A stretch of 64,000 nt of DNA from Ciona intestinalis (taxonomy: Eukaryota > Chordata > Ascidiacea > Phlebobranchia > Cionidae), in assembly GCF_000224145.3 (NCBI RefSeq), contig NC_020174.2, positions 2,277,056 through 2,341,055 on the forward strand. Reading direction: 5' to 3'. Below the pieces are notes generated by a model that worked only from the letters and a program-made list of their open reading frames with translations, was not told where the DNA came from and made no database searches. The position numbers and the translations under genes were made by a program. Of the stretch, positions 21,802-33,600 are shown piece by piece. Every line of letters begins with the position of its first letter. The stretch's first letter is position 1.

Positions 21802-23646
21802 TTACAGTAACACGCACCTCTTCGTTGGTTTAGGTGGTTTAGCAGGGTTTAACACTGCACTAATAGCGTCTTGGAATACAGAGTCTACCCCTACTTTCTT
21901 TAGTGCAGAGCACTCCACGTATTTGACTGCTCCCAGTTGCTTTGCTAGCGCTTCTCCTTGTTCATATCTAATGTATGTATAGTGGGGTGGGGTAAGATGG
22001 GACTTATGATGGGGTAAGATGGAACATATGATATAGGGTAAGATGGGACTTATGATGGGGTAAGATGGAACATATGATATAGGGTAAGATGGGACTTATG
22101 GTGGGGTAAGATGGAACATATGATTTAGGGTAAGATGGAACATATAGTGGGGTAAGATGAAACATACTGTGAGGTAAGATGGGACCTTTAGTGGGACAAG
22201 ATGAGTTTTTGTTCCTTCCTCTTGTATCACTTAGTAACAGTAAAATGAGCCCCGCAACAATAAAAGAGTTAAAACACGATTATAAATTACTGGATTTGTG
22301 TACTAACAATATCCCCATTTTACCCCACAGTACTATAACTAGTATAGGGGGAATCGCAAAATTGAATTTTATTTAAAACTTTTCAACTACCTAAAACTAC
22401 CGTCAAATGCAAAAAATAAATCTCATTTAAAAAAAATCCAAATAACTGACCGAATCGGCGCTGAATCAGTATTCTTCAGCTTTTTTACGGTTTCTTCGTC
22501 ATCTCTGAGATCCTGCTTTGTTCCGATTAAAATACAAGGAGTTTTGGGTGAATGGTGACTGACTTCGGGATGCCACTTTGAAGAAATGCTGAAAAACGAA
22601 GCTGGGGAAACGACTGAGAAACATAACAGGAAAACATTGGTGCGTGGGTAACTCAACGGCCTCAACCTGAAACGAGAGAACCAAAATCGTTTTTTTACTG
22701 ATGGATTGTCCAAATCGTCAACCATACAAGACACAATTTTGTTTAAGATAGTAAAAAACAATCACCCACAAAGTTACATACGTTGTAATACTCGTAAACG
22801 CATATTGTACGAATATCACAATAACTCGTTTGCCCAATATTCATTATTACGGTAACTCGTAAGCTGGTATACGAGGTGTATAAAACAGAACACGCGTGAT
22901 ATAAATATTTTTCCTTGCCCCGCCACGGAAAAATAAAAAAAGTTAATTTATTTTTTTAATCATAAAAACTGCAACTGTTTAACAAGTTATAGGAAACTGC
23001 GACTGCTTTTTTAATTCCCTAAACACACCTGTCATATTCTTCTTGTCCTGCCGTGTCCCAGAGTGCTAAGTTATAGGAAATTCCCTCAAACGTGCTTGTT
23101 GCTGCATAGTTGTCGAATATGGTGGGCACATAGTCACTAGGAAATACCCCGTTTGCATAAGTAATGCACATACATGTTTTTCCGACAGCTCCGTCTCCAA
23201 CGACGACTATTTTGACTGGCTACAATGAGACAATCTCGGTTACATTTAAAGTATAGTACCGTGGGGTAAGATGTATTGTAGGGTAGGGAAAGATGGGACA
23301 CCTTTTCGTTTCATTTTCTCGGCCCATTTTGGTAGTAAACAAAGAACTTCCAAAAGAATTATAAACCGCACTTTCACGACCCCTATAGACCGTTGTTAAC
23401 GATCAGAATATTTAGATATTAAGTGCTAAAGGTGTCCCGTCTTCCCCCGCCCTACTATATTATATTTTATTCTCTCTTCCAGTCCCATTTGGTAAAATTC
23501 ACGGAATTACATAACCATAGCCGTGGAACTTGGTTGTTAATAGTTTAAAACACCACAAGGAAATATGAGGTTTACCTGCTAACAGTATCTTGTCTTAGCC
23601 CACTGTACTATAAAGAATTTTTAAAACTATACAGCCTTACCTGCAT
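21802..23646 (-). CDS. Rac-like small GTPase (paralogue 1), 4 exons, 192 aa
   Basis: Rho-family GTP switch acting on actin at the plasma membrane. Exons in reading order: 23646-23641 (only ATG CAG), 23219-23029, 22666-22451, 21967-21802. The 192-residue length equals Rac1, so the numbering transfers directly. P-loop GDGAVGKT occupies 10-17, Thr35 lies in VPTIF, DTAGQE spans 57-62, the base-specificity motifs are TKQD (115-118) and CSAL, and the C-terminal CaaX box is CVLL (Leu predicts geranylgeranylation). Departures from Rac include [11 protein letters not shown] where Rac has CLLISYTTNAF, a divergent beta-2 segment (ATSTFEG), and Gln117 where Leu is usual. The basic tail is short (PPKPTKR). 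It could equally be called a Rac/Cdc42-like paralogue. Intron 1 holds a nested pair of TIR elements, and the last intron holds a TIR-derived array. Confidence 0.92.
21979..22337 (+). repeat. TIR element (MITE), subfamily B, with its left end expanded into a tandem array
   Basis: About ten units of GGGGTAAGATGGGACTTATG and GGGGTAAGATGGAACATATG, mostly alternating, lie at 21979-22205. A shortened body and a standard B right end (TTTTACCCCACAGTACTATA) follow. The array lies entirely within the last intron of the Rac-like gene, starting about 12 bases from its 3' splice site. Confidence 0.9.
22757..22950 (+). repeat. SINE 3' half, partly duplicated
   Basis: AATCACCCACAAAGTTACAT, two GTAA-CTCGTAA segments, a CGAGGTGTATAAAACAGAAC block and a CCCCGCCACGG end. 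It lies in Rac-like intron 2. Confidence 0.72.
23253..23612 (+). repeat. Nested TIR elements: A (23274-23458) inside B
   Basis: The B left end (TAGTACCGTGGGGTAAGATG) breaks off at TA. A complete A element (GTAGGGTAGGGAAAGATGGG to CCCCCGCCCTACTATA) follows. The B body then resumes with ATTCTCTCTTCCAGTCCCAT and ends CCCACTGTACTATA. Confidence 0.85.
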
Positions 23647-24445
23647 TTTTACCCAAAATCTAGATCTTCTTTTTTACGTGTAATATTCCTTGAAAAAACT
23701 TGAATCTACAACGCATCCAAACCTTTTACACCATCAGCTGCCTGAAATGATTGCGTTAATTACTTAATCAATTCGTTGCAACTTTGGTTGCTACTACTTC
23801 CTTGTTACTACGCAACTTATAAAAGTATTTAAGTCCTAAAGGAATAACCAGGTGATATCATGCAGCAAAGTTATAGTCATTCTGGTTTCTCGTGGCGATG
23901 TAGCACTTACGTATGTCTAAATACCAATATTCCACTTTTCTAAAACGAGAGTATATTACTATATCGAACGTTACCTTTATTTCCGCGTTGCTATTCCAGT
24001 AAAATGCATGTCGAAGCAAACACCGATGACAGGCCTGTATGATTCACAGCAGAATGAAACAACCAACGGCCCGCGTTTCCGCCACATAACGTATAATCGA
24101 GTCTCTCCATGCAACGTAAGAGTACAGGGAAAACAAAGACTTGTAGTCCATTCATTATGGTGGTATATGGACCGACGAAAAATCACAGTATATACTGTGC
24201 AATAAACCGACTATACAATTCTTATATATAGCACGCCGCCTAGAGCTTATAAACGCAAACATGAAAAACGCGTTTAACTATAATTAAGCCGAAATGACCA
24301 TTTACACGTTTTTTTAACAAAACATTGCATTTAAGTTTGATGTGATGTCACCGTTGTACTGATATGTTCATGCATTTACAAACTGTAGAACACAGAATAG
24401 ACATTTAAAACAAACACAGTGGATTGTTTAAACAGCTTTATTAAT

Positions 24446-26416
24446 TCAGCATTTTGAATGATGGCGTACGCACACAACTCCGTCACATTCCAGTCTCTGT
24501 AAAAGTACAGGAAGTTATCTACTACGTATATACACAAGTAGCAAGGGTAAGCAAGTGCAGTGTATATTCAACAACAATGATGCAAACAGCATCACCAAGC
24601 GGTTGAACAAATCAATAAATGTAACTTACTTTATCTTCACGTGGCGGAAAACGACAGTCCTTATAACACGGGTGTTCTGTTGCACACACCTCGTGCTAGC
24701 TTACGCTTTAATACACGTATGCAAGTTGAGGGTGATTGGTTTTTCTGTTTAGCTGATAATTTAGACAACCCATCAGTGACTACTGGGTTGGAGTAACTAC
24801 CGTTAATTGTCCAAAGACACACGCCGACAATGGCCTTGACATACTTACCAAATCCATTCCACCGTCAACGTATATCCAATCCAAAGTACAAATTCTCTTC
24901 CCGTCGTTCCATTTCTGTACCTGATGTAGTTTATCGTTGCCTTCCCATACGATGGTTGTCTTAAACGAAAAAAATATTAACATCACATTTAGGGATTATA
25001 TTATTGCGTTATACACAAAATTTATGGTAAAACGAAAAATGTTTAAAAATAATTTAAACCCGTAGCACCGCGTCTCTATAAAAACATTCCTAATTGTTGC
25101 TAAAAAAACATAAACGTTGCTAAAAATAGACGCATTCAGGAAATATATAGTAGGGTGGGGGATATGGGACACCTTTAGCACATAGTATATAAATATCCTG
25201 ATCGTGTTTTAAACAAATAACAACGGTCCATGGGAGTCATAAGCTTACGGTTTTATATTTCTTCGAATTTTCTTACCAATGCGACAAGAAAATAGAATAA
25301 AAAGGTGTCCCATCTTCCCCCACACTACCATAGGATTTATGTGCTGCCGGTATCCCTTCTTACTCGACAGTCATATGCCTGGTCCATAGTACTATGCTGA
25401 TAGACTTTAACATCATGAATTATTGCTCTTATAACTAGGTGTTCGTCTCTCTGTTTTACTCTACGTGGGTAGTACGGCATGGGTCCTAAGATTTAGAGAT
25501 TGGCCTATTACCCCAAAGTATTTACTCTACATTATGCTTTTAAGTCACAGGATTATTCGTAGACAACTGTGAGTGGATGTGTGCCGCCACATGGCAAAGT
25601 TAAGTATTAGGTTTTTGTACTGTAAGATCAGTAACGAACAAAGTCAATGTTCTTGGCGCAACCATATCTATTTATTCTTGCCCATGAAACCTCCCTCTGG
25701 CAATGCAATCTGTGCATTTTACTTTACCTTTGTAACCCTACCATCCATGGTATGTTCCTCAAATTCTTCACCGAGAGGAAAAGTAACATCTGCTGATTTG
25801 AAAGTACTTTGGGTGTTGATTCTTAATTTGTTTCCACCTACGTCGGATATCTCGCTTGTTGAAGAAACGACGGCGCCCATTTTTCTTAGCGCAATATTAA
25901 CACCTGAAGATGAAGTTTACAGTTAATTTTATTAAACCAACAACATAAAAGCATTTATTATGCTGTACTTACTATGTATTGCAGTTTACATTTTAACAGA
26001 TAGATTACTGATGGGGGCAAGATGGGGTGCGTTAGCACCTTTTAATCTTATAGTTTTTCTGATTGTGATTTAAAGTTTTCATCGCTCTTCAAAGTTTTAG
26101 AGTTTAGAGACGACAGTAATAAATTTGCTAACATTATATTTTACTACCAATTGCGACAACAAAACATGTCCCATCTTACCCCACCATACTATAGTCTATA
26201 TTGTACCCGTCATATACGTTTTTTTCGCCATTAAGTTTACTGTATTGCGTATATACGTGTAGACCCGAACAATATTTAAATTAGAATATCTTATCTCGGT
26301 GAATTCATTTCTTAAAATATACATGTATTAAAAATCAGTATACCGACTGCCTTCATATAATTGTCGAAATTGTCACTTTTTTCCAGTTTCCATTTTCCGA
26401 AAAGAGGTGAAGCCAT
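24446..26416 (-). CDS. Fatty-acid-binding protein (FABP/CRABP family), 4 exons, 136 aa
   Basis: Cytosolic lipid chaperone of the intracellular lipid-binding protein family. Exons in reading order: 26416-26344, 25903-25728, 24959-24849, 24496-24446. This gives 24 + 59 + 37 + 17 codons, the classic four-exon FABP plan. The N-terminus MASPLFGKWKLEKSDNFDNY fits the family signature G-x-W-x-L-x-x-S-x-N-F-D. Exon 2 has VNIALRKMG and NTQSTFKSADVTFPLGEEF, and exon 3 has WEGNDKLHQVQKWNDGKR. The last strand reads DGVVCVRHH. The ligand-carboxylate Arg of the R-x-Y motif is kept, but the Tyr position is His. An AATAAA signal begins only four bases after the stop, so the 3' untranslated region may be very short. 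The gene is head-to-head with the A-T-R enzyme gene, 1.26 kb apart. Confidence 0.92.
24610..24835 (-). repeat. SINE in FABP intron 3
   Basis: Reverse-strand SINE with GTAACTTACTTTATCTTCAC, ATAACACGGGTGTTCTGTTG, GACAACCCATCAGTGACTAC and a partial head. Confidence 0.8.
25018..25374 (+). repeat. Nested TIR elements: A (25146-25332) inside B
   Basis: A B body (CCCGTAGCACCGCGTCTCTA ... TTCAGGAAATATA) is interrupted by a complete reverse A element (TAGTAGGGTGGGGGATATGG to CTTCCCCCACACTACCATA). The B tail then resumes (GATTTATGTGCTGCCGGTAT). It lies in FABP intron 2. Confidence 0.82.
26007..26192 (-). repeat. TIR element (MITE) in FABP intron 1
   Basis: TGATGGGGGCAAGATGGGG to GTCCCATCTTACCCCACCAT. 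Confidence 0.8.
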
Positions 26417-27671
26417 TATTATGCCAATACAAAATTGCTATACTCTATATATAAACTTCTAAACAAAAACACAACGGTAAAAAACATGGCTATTTTTATT
26501 CAAAAATCATTCCCCCATTGTAATGCATAAACTATTCTGCAACGAACAATATAATAACTTTAACTGTCTCATGATTACGGTAGCGAGGATTTAGAAATAT
26601 TTTAAACGAAAAGATAAGATATAGCGACAAAACAGCAGTTGTTAACATGCTAACGTATTCATATTATAGCTAAACCACCCTATGTAAACGAGACACACCA
26701 AGGATTAATACATGTAACATACAGTCCTTGTTAATCAGTAATCAATGGTGGACAAAGTCTTTGTTTAACTTCATGTCAGCGTGATTTAAATTGCGCAAAC
26801 AAATAAACCAAATTTTGTGTGCGAAGGGTAGGCGTCTAAGTGGTGATGGCGATCTTTGACCTATACCCTTCGAGAATATTAGTAGGCCAAGATGTTCTAA
26901 ATAAATCGAGTGTGAAATTTGGAAACATAATTTATGTTTTATTTGCCAAAAATATAAGAGCATTATAAAAACAAATTGTTAAGTTTATCAAATGGTTTTT
27001 ATGATAATCTTCAACCCTTTTTTTATTTGGGCGATTTTTGTTGAGTTCTCTTTTAATAATGCAAACTTTGTTCCTATAGATTGATTCACAGCTGTTTTGC
27101 ATTAAATAAACAACTTCGCAAACGATTGCTAAAGCTTGCGTCATTCTGAAAGTTAAAACCAGCAACCGTGAAAATTTGATCACGTTTTTAAACGACACGT
27201 TGTACAACGTGGTTTTCACAATTGCTGCTCAAAGAAGCTTGTTCAAAAATAGCTTATCTGGTAGAGAGTTGTCCTAATTTTCAGTAAGTGTTTCAGTTGT
27301 GACATCATGCTTCTGGTCTTTGGACTGAATACAAAGTCCAAACAAACAGTCACATTTGAGAGTAAACAGTAGATTTGCAGATGAAACTCGTTCTGGTATA
27401 CATATATAACTTCATAACGTCAGGTAAAAACGGGAAATAACATTCAGGCAAACGGACTATAACGGCTAATGACAATTTGGAAGCAGGTGTGATATTTTGC
27501 AGTGTTTCAGTTTTTGTTTCGTATATGACGCAAATACCGTTTGTATTCATTTTCGCCGGACTTCCGTTTTAGACCGTACATGTCAGTTATAAAACCTAAA
27601 CAACGTTTTTCTCTATAGGTTACTTTAACCGATAGAATTACAAGTAAAAACAACTGTACCGCTATCTCAAA
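26417..27671. other. Divergent intergenic region between FABP and A-T-R genes
   Basis: AT-rich with no exon or repeat recognised. It probably carries the promoters of both flanking genes, which read away from it. Confidence 0.45.
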
Positions 27672-30600
27672 ATGGATTGGGAAAAGGAATTAGAAAAGTA
27701 AGCACGGATATTGCTGTAAAATAATATATAGTCCTGTGGGGTAAGAGGGGACACCTATAACATATAATATACAAGTATCCTGATCGTGTTTTAAACAATT
27801 AACAACGGCGCAAGGTAGAGAAAACGGTTTTATAAATCTTTGAATGTTCTTGTTTACACTAAATTGGGCGAGAAAGTAGAATGAACAGGTGTCCCATTTT
27901 CCTCCACCTTACTTTAGTAAACGTTTAATGAAAAGAACTATTTAGTGAGAAAATGGGTGTATGCACCATGTATATTATGTTAAGATAAGATGAGATGTTT
28001 TTATTTCCCTTACTCGGCATACTTAGTAGTAAACATAGAATATTTTCAGAAATATAAAAACCGTAGTCCCGGCACGACTCTAAAAGAACTTTGTTTATTT
28101 TTTAAACCTAATTAGGAAATACAGGATTTAGGTGATAACGGTATCCCATCGTACCCCTCAGTACTAAACCCACTTTTCTTCCAAAAGTATAAACCTTTGT
28201 GTTTTTAGGTACGAGTCATTGGGTTGTCTTCATGAAATATTTCAACGGCAAGCCAGGGCGACCCCTGATTCAGTCGCAGTTGTTGGGGATGACGTCACAC
28301 TTACGTTTCAGGAATTAGACGAAGCAAGCAATGTACTTGCGGACGCTCTCCAAATCCGGGGTGTTGTTCGCGATTCAAGTGTCGGCATCTTTATGGAGCG
28401 TTGTGTCGGTTATGTAATCTCATATATAGCCATTTTGAAAGCAGGTTATATACACGGCTATTTGGCTTGGTTGGGAATTTAAAATTTTACGTTTTATTTT
28501 TTACAGGTGGAGCGTATATGCCTCTTGATTTGTCCTACCCTGATGTTTTGTTAGAGGATATATTCAGTGACGCGAAACCTGTTTGTATTATCACAAACCC
28601 GCAAATGCAGAAACGAGTTTTAGGTGAAAATGCAAACAACATTTTTTCGTGCTATATTTTGTTCAGTACAAATTTCAGACAAATATGTATATTACAGATA
28701 AAAAACAAACGGTGCTTGTTTTAAATGAAAACTGGAAGGAGAAATTGGATAAAGAAAATAGGGATGCGGTGACGGGTGGTGCCGATTTAACAAGACCGAA
28801 AGTTCAACTCGACGATCTGGCTTACGTTGTTTATTCTTCTGGCACAACAGGAAAACCCAAAGGTACGAAAAAAAGACTTCTAGTACTGTGGGGTAAAATA
28901 GGATGCCGTTAGCACTTAGATCTCATATTTCCTGATCGTGTTTTGATCAATTACCATCGCTCTCATGGAATCGCAGAATTTTTATATAGTAGGGCGGGGT
29001 AAGACGGAACACTTAGCACATAATATCCAAATAACCTGATCGTGTTTTAAACAATTTACAACGGTCTATGGAAGTCGTGGGAAAATGGTTTTATAATTTG
29101 TTGAATTTTTCTTGTTTACTACCAAATGGGACGATAAAATAGAATGAAAAGGTATTCCATCTTTCCCCACTGTACTCTATAAACATTATTTTTATACTAC
29201 CAAATATGATAAGAAAGGGGGGTAAACGAAGTCCCATTTTGCCTCACTTTACTATGTGATTTACTGAACCTTGCCTTTTAACGACATAAATGTGTTTGTA
29301 TGTACGCAGGCATTATGTGCCCACACAGAGGTGCAGTTTACTCTTACACCTGGCGCCACCTTATCTGCCCATTTGAAACCGGCGACAGAGTGGCATGCAA
29401 TGTTTTCTTTGTTTGGGAAATGCTAAGACCATTATTAAAGGTAAGCGCAAAAAAAATTCTAAAATTACTCTTACGTAGTAGAGTGGAGGAAGATGGAAAA
29501 CCTTTTCATTCTATTTTCTCGTCCCATTTGGTAGTAAATAAAGCACATTCAAAATATTATAAAACCGTATCATCACGGCTACCATAGACCGTTGTTAATT
29601 GTTTAAACACGATCGGGATGTCTGGACATTATGTGCTAACAAGGGTTCCGTCTTTCCCCACCCTACTATATGTTACCATTTATTTTCAGGGAGTACCACT
29701 GTACGTTATACCAGATACAGCTATATACGACCCTCTATTACTTAGTGGGTTTTTAAAGAAACATTCAATCACCAGAATCTTATTTACTCCGTCTTTACTC
29801 GAGACTGTGCTCGACGCGCAGAATCTAAACATCAGCGACTTTTCTACGCTCAAGTGAGTTGTGAAAAAATCCGCCATTGCGGAAAAAGTAATTGCATTTT
29901 TTAATTTTGAATAAATATAAATTATTTTGAAACTTTGGTCACGATAACGAATGTCGGGAAAGTTTACAAAACCAAAAAGATGGGTATTAGCGGTAAACAA
30001 CAGTTGTTAAAACACGGATATGGGTAAATCAAATCCTATGTACACGTACGTACATGAAACAAAATAAAATTTATACTTATATCATTACTTCATGTAAAAT
30101 GTACAATGGGCATAGCACCAGATAAATGGTTCAACCTTTAGATCTGTTCAAACACATTACCAGTGAAACTCATATATTTTTATGTTTTTTTTTCTGTTTG
30201 AAAATAAGACTGACGATGCCATTTAGGCGAAAATTCATTATATATTTGATTGCACTTGTTTTTCTATCTGTTACGTTTTTGGAGCATCAGATCCTTACCG
30301 CATTTCCTATACACAAAAATCGTTTAACTCTATGGGTACCTGATCAGCGCCGGATTTGTGAAATTTATTACAGTTATTTTGTTACAGAGTTATTTGGTTT
30401 TGCGGGGAAGTAGTGACGTCATCATTGCTTGATCGATGTACTTCGATTTTGCCATGGATTCGGTTCTACAACCTATACAGTATATCTGGTAACTTCAAAA
30501 TCTTGTACAAACTTTTGTTGGGCATTTTTGCAGCTGTTGTGTAGCCTATAGTAGTGATATAGAGCCTCGCCTCTAAACCATTTAGTATATTGATGATTCA

Positions 30601-33600
30601 AAAAGTTTAATATACCAACAATTATCGGCGTATGCAATTATACCTAAACATAATCTATCATTAAGTAACATACGTGGTATAACTCGTAAATTAATACGAT
30701 GTGTATTAAACAAAACCCTCGCATTAGGTATATTTATATGTGGGATAAGATGGGCCAACAGAAATTTATAAGCGTACAGCTAAGCCACTTTTATTAATTG
30801 TTCAAGAATCAACAAACAGGAAATATGGGATTTCGGTGCTAAAGTCCCATGTTACCCCACGTTTATTTATTTTTCAGAATGCCATGACGTTGCGACATCG
30901 GATTTGAATCGTTTTATCAAAATGGAAGATGAAATGGAAGAAACAAAGAAGAGAAAATTTGCTCCGGTTGGATCAGTATGTCCTGGCATCCATGTTGTCA
31001 TCTTGGATGATGAGGGAAACCCTCAGCCTATTGGGATGCAGGGAGAGGTGGGCATTATGTTATCAATTTCACTGGCCTTTTTTTGCGCCATGGCACAATA
31101 GTGAGCCTTGCCTCTAACCTAGAGGTTATGGGTTCAAGTTTTATCGCTGCTACCGTTGTGGGCGTATGTTTTTCTGTTCAAGACACTTAACGGCAATTGC
31201 TCCAATTCAATGGTCGCTAATTGGTTGTCTGAACTGTCAGTTACATACGCGTGGTAATTCGTACGCGACAATGAGGTGTATGCAACAGAACATCCGTTTT
31301 ACAGTGATATTCCTTTGTTTAATACCAATACGTGAAGAAAAAGAGAATGATAAAATGTCCCATCTTACCCCACCCAACTATATACAGTTGAATTATAACT
31401 GATGTTTCCCAGATTTTTGTCGGAGGTCCGACGTTAGCAAGGGGATATCTGAACAGGCCAGAAATGAACAAGCTTCGATTTATTAAACGACCGAAAAATG
31501 TTAGTCCGGCAGTTGGGGATATTCTGTACAGGTATATTCAGTAGTTATCGCTTTAAAGTAGATATTGGTCCGTTATGAATAATTTAATTTTCGTGCTAAT
31601 TGTTCAACGCCGTTGACTTTGGTTGGCGCTCTGTCTCCAACCATAGAGATTATGGGTTCAGGACTTGTCGCTGCTACCGGTGTGGGCGTATGTGCTTGGA
31701 CAATACATTTAAGGGTTATTCTTTCAACCCAGTGGTCACTAATAGCAATAGGTTGTCTAGGCTTTTAGCCATACGGAAAGAAAAAAAAACTATACTCACG
31801 AAGTTACACATGCGTGTTAACTCAGAAGCTGGCATGAGGTGTATGAAATAGAACATCCGTGTTATAAAGACTGTCGTTTTCCGGCTACGCGAAAATAAAA
31901 CAAGCTACATTCATCAATCACTTATTTATATAGAACTGGCGATTGGGGGTTAATACGATCGGACAGAAACCTTGAGATTTGTGGAAGATGCGACACAATG
32001 GTAAAGATTCGGGGTTACAGCATCGAAGTCAAGGTACAAGATTTTCTAGTTTATTAAGTGGCATATACCAACGAAAAATGACAATTTGTAATAGATAGAA
32101 ATGCTTAAGTGTAATCTAAAGGTACCACAAAAGTTTTTTTTAAACGAAACAGCTCATTCCGAAAATAACACGTGTCAAAACCAAAAATCCAACCGGGTAA
32201 AACAAACAGAACTTATAATACTGTGGAGTGAGAACGGATACCATTAGCACCTAACCCCGTATTTCCTGATGATGTTTGAACAATTAACAACGCTATTTTA
32301 GATATATGGGGCTGCGATTGTAATGTTCTGTAAATACTCATTGTTTACCGAATGGACCGAGAAAAAAGATTGAAAATAATGTCCCATCTTTCCTAACCCT
32401 GGTATATCAACATTGATTCAGGCTGTAGAAGTGGCCCTTATGGGCCTTGAACAAGTGAACGCATGTGTGGTGATGACGATTGGCGAAGAGGGTCAAGACA
32501 AGCAGCTGGTTGCATATATAGTACCAGAAGGTGAAGTGACCAAAAAAGAAATTCGAAATTCTCTCAAAACCAAACTGCCTTTCTACATGATACCATCGTA
32601 TTACATATTTCTTCAAAGGTATATGTTGTTGTTTTATTGATGGCCATACTAAATATAGCCCTAACTTTACATTCATTCATTTTTCTATTCGCGTGAACAT
32701 TGCATTCTCCATAGCATCCCAGTTCTGGCTGCGTCCGGTAAACTGGATAAGAAAGCTCTTCCTGATGTCAACTCTAGGCGACCATCAGTGAGTTTCTTGG
32801 CGGAAGATCATACAGAGCCGGTCACAGAAACCGAAAAGTTTTTGGAGGAAACTTGGTGCGAAATTCTTCAAATGGAAGTTATTGATGTACAAGAAAGCTT
32901 CTTCGACCTTGGAGGGTAACTGCAGTGCATTAAAATTGTTTTATTGTATATTAAAAATCTGAAAACATTGGGTTAAGATTGTATGTTGGGGTAAAATGCG
33001 ACAAAATATGTGGGGTGAGATAGAACGTTAAATGCTGGACCAAGATGGGACAATATATGTTGGTGTACTGATGGGCAATTATATAACCGTTTCCTTGCAA
33101 CTCTGAGAAAACGTGGTTTATTGTTGAATGCATGAACAGGGAATATGGGTTTTAGGTTCTAACGCTATACTTTCTTACCTCATAGTACTATACGAAAAAT
33201 TGCTCTGGAAATTAAAGTATTTTTTACAGACATTCTTTGCTCGCTGCTCGCTTGCTTGGGAAAATTCGAGAAAGGTTTGCTCAGAAAGAGATAACGATGA
33301 GACATCTATTCGCCCATCCTACCATTGTTGAACTTGCAAAGTTCTTGGACTGCAATGAACCAGAAGAGTAAGAAAACCATACACATTTATTTCCATTTTT
33401 TCAAGTTTATTATTTACGTTTTGTCACATAATTAGCATACTTTTTTTATCTCCGCAAAACCGATAGCATAAGATTATGTTTTTTAATGAAAGGGCATAAA
33501 CAGCAAAATAACAGTTCATTACAATGTACCTTACAGTCATTTACAATTTTTTTGTTATTACAGAGTCAAAAGTGGTGAAATAGATCTTCTTTCTGAAGTC

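Noticed and set aside
21979-22205. Regularly spaced short repeats resembling a CRISPR array
   Set aside because: The units are the transposon terminus itself with no unique spacers, and the genome is eukaryotic.
25573-25926. 117-codon plus-strand frame
   Set aside because: It is the antisense of FABP exon 2.
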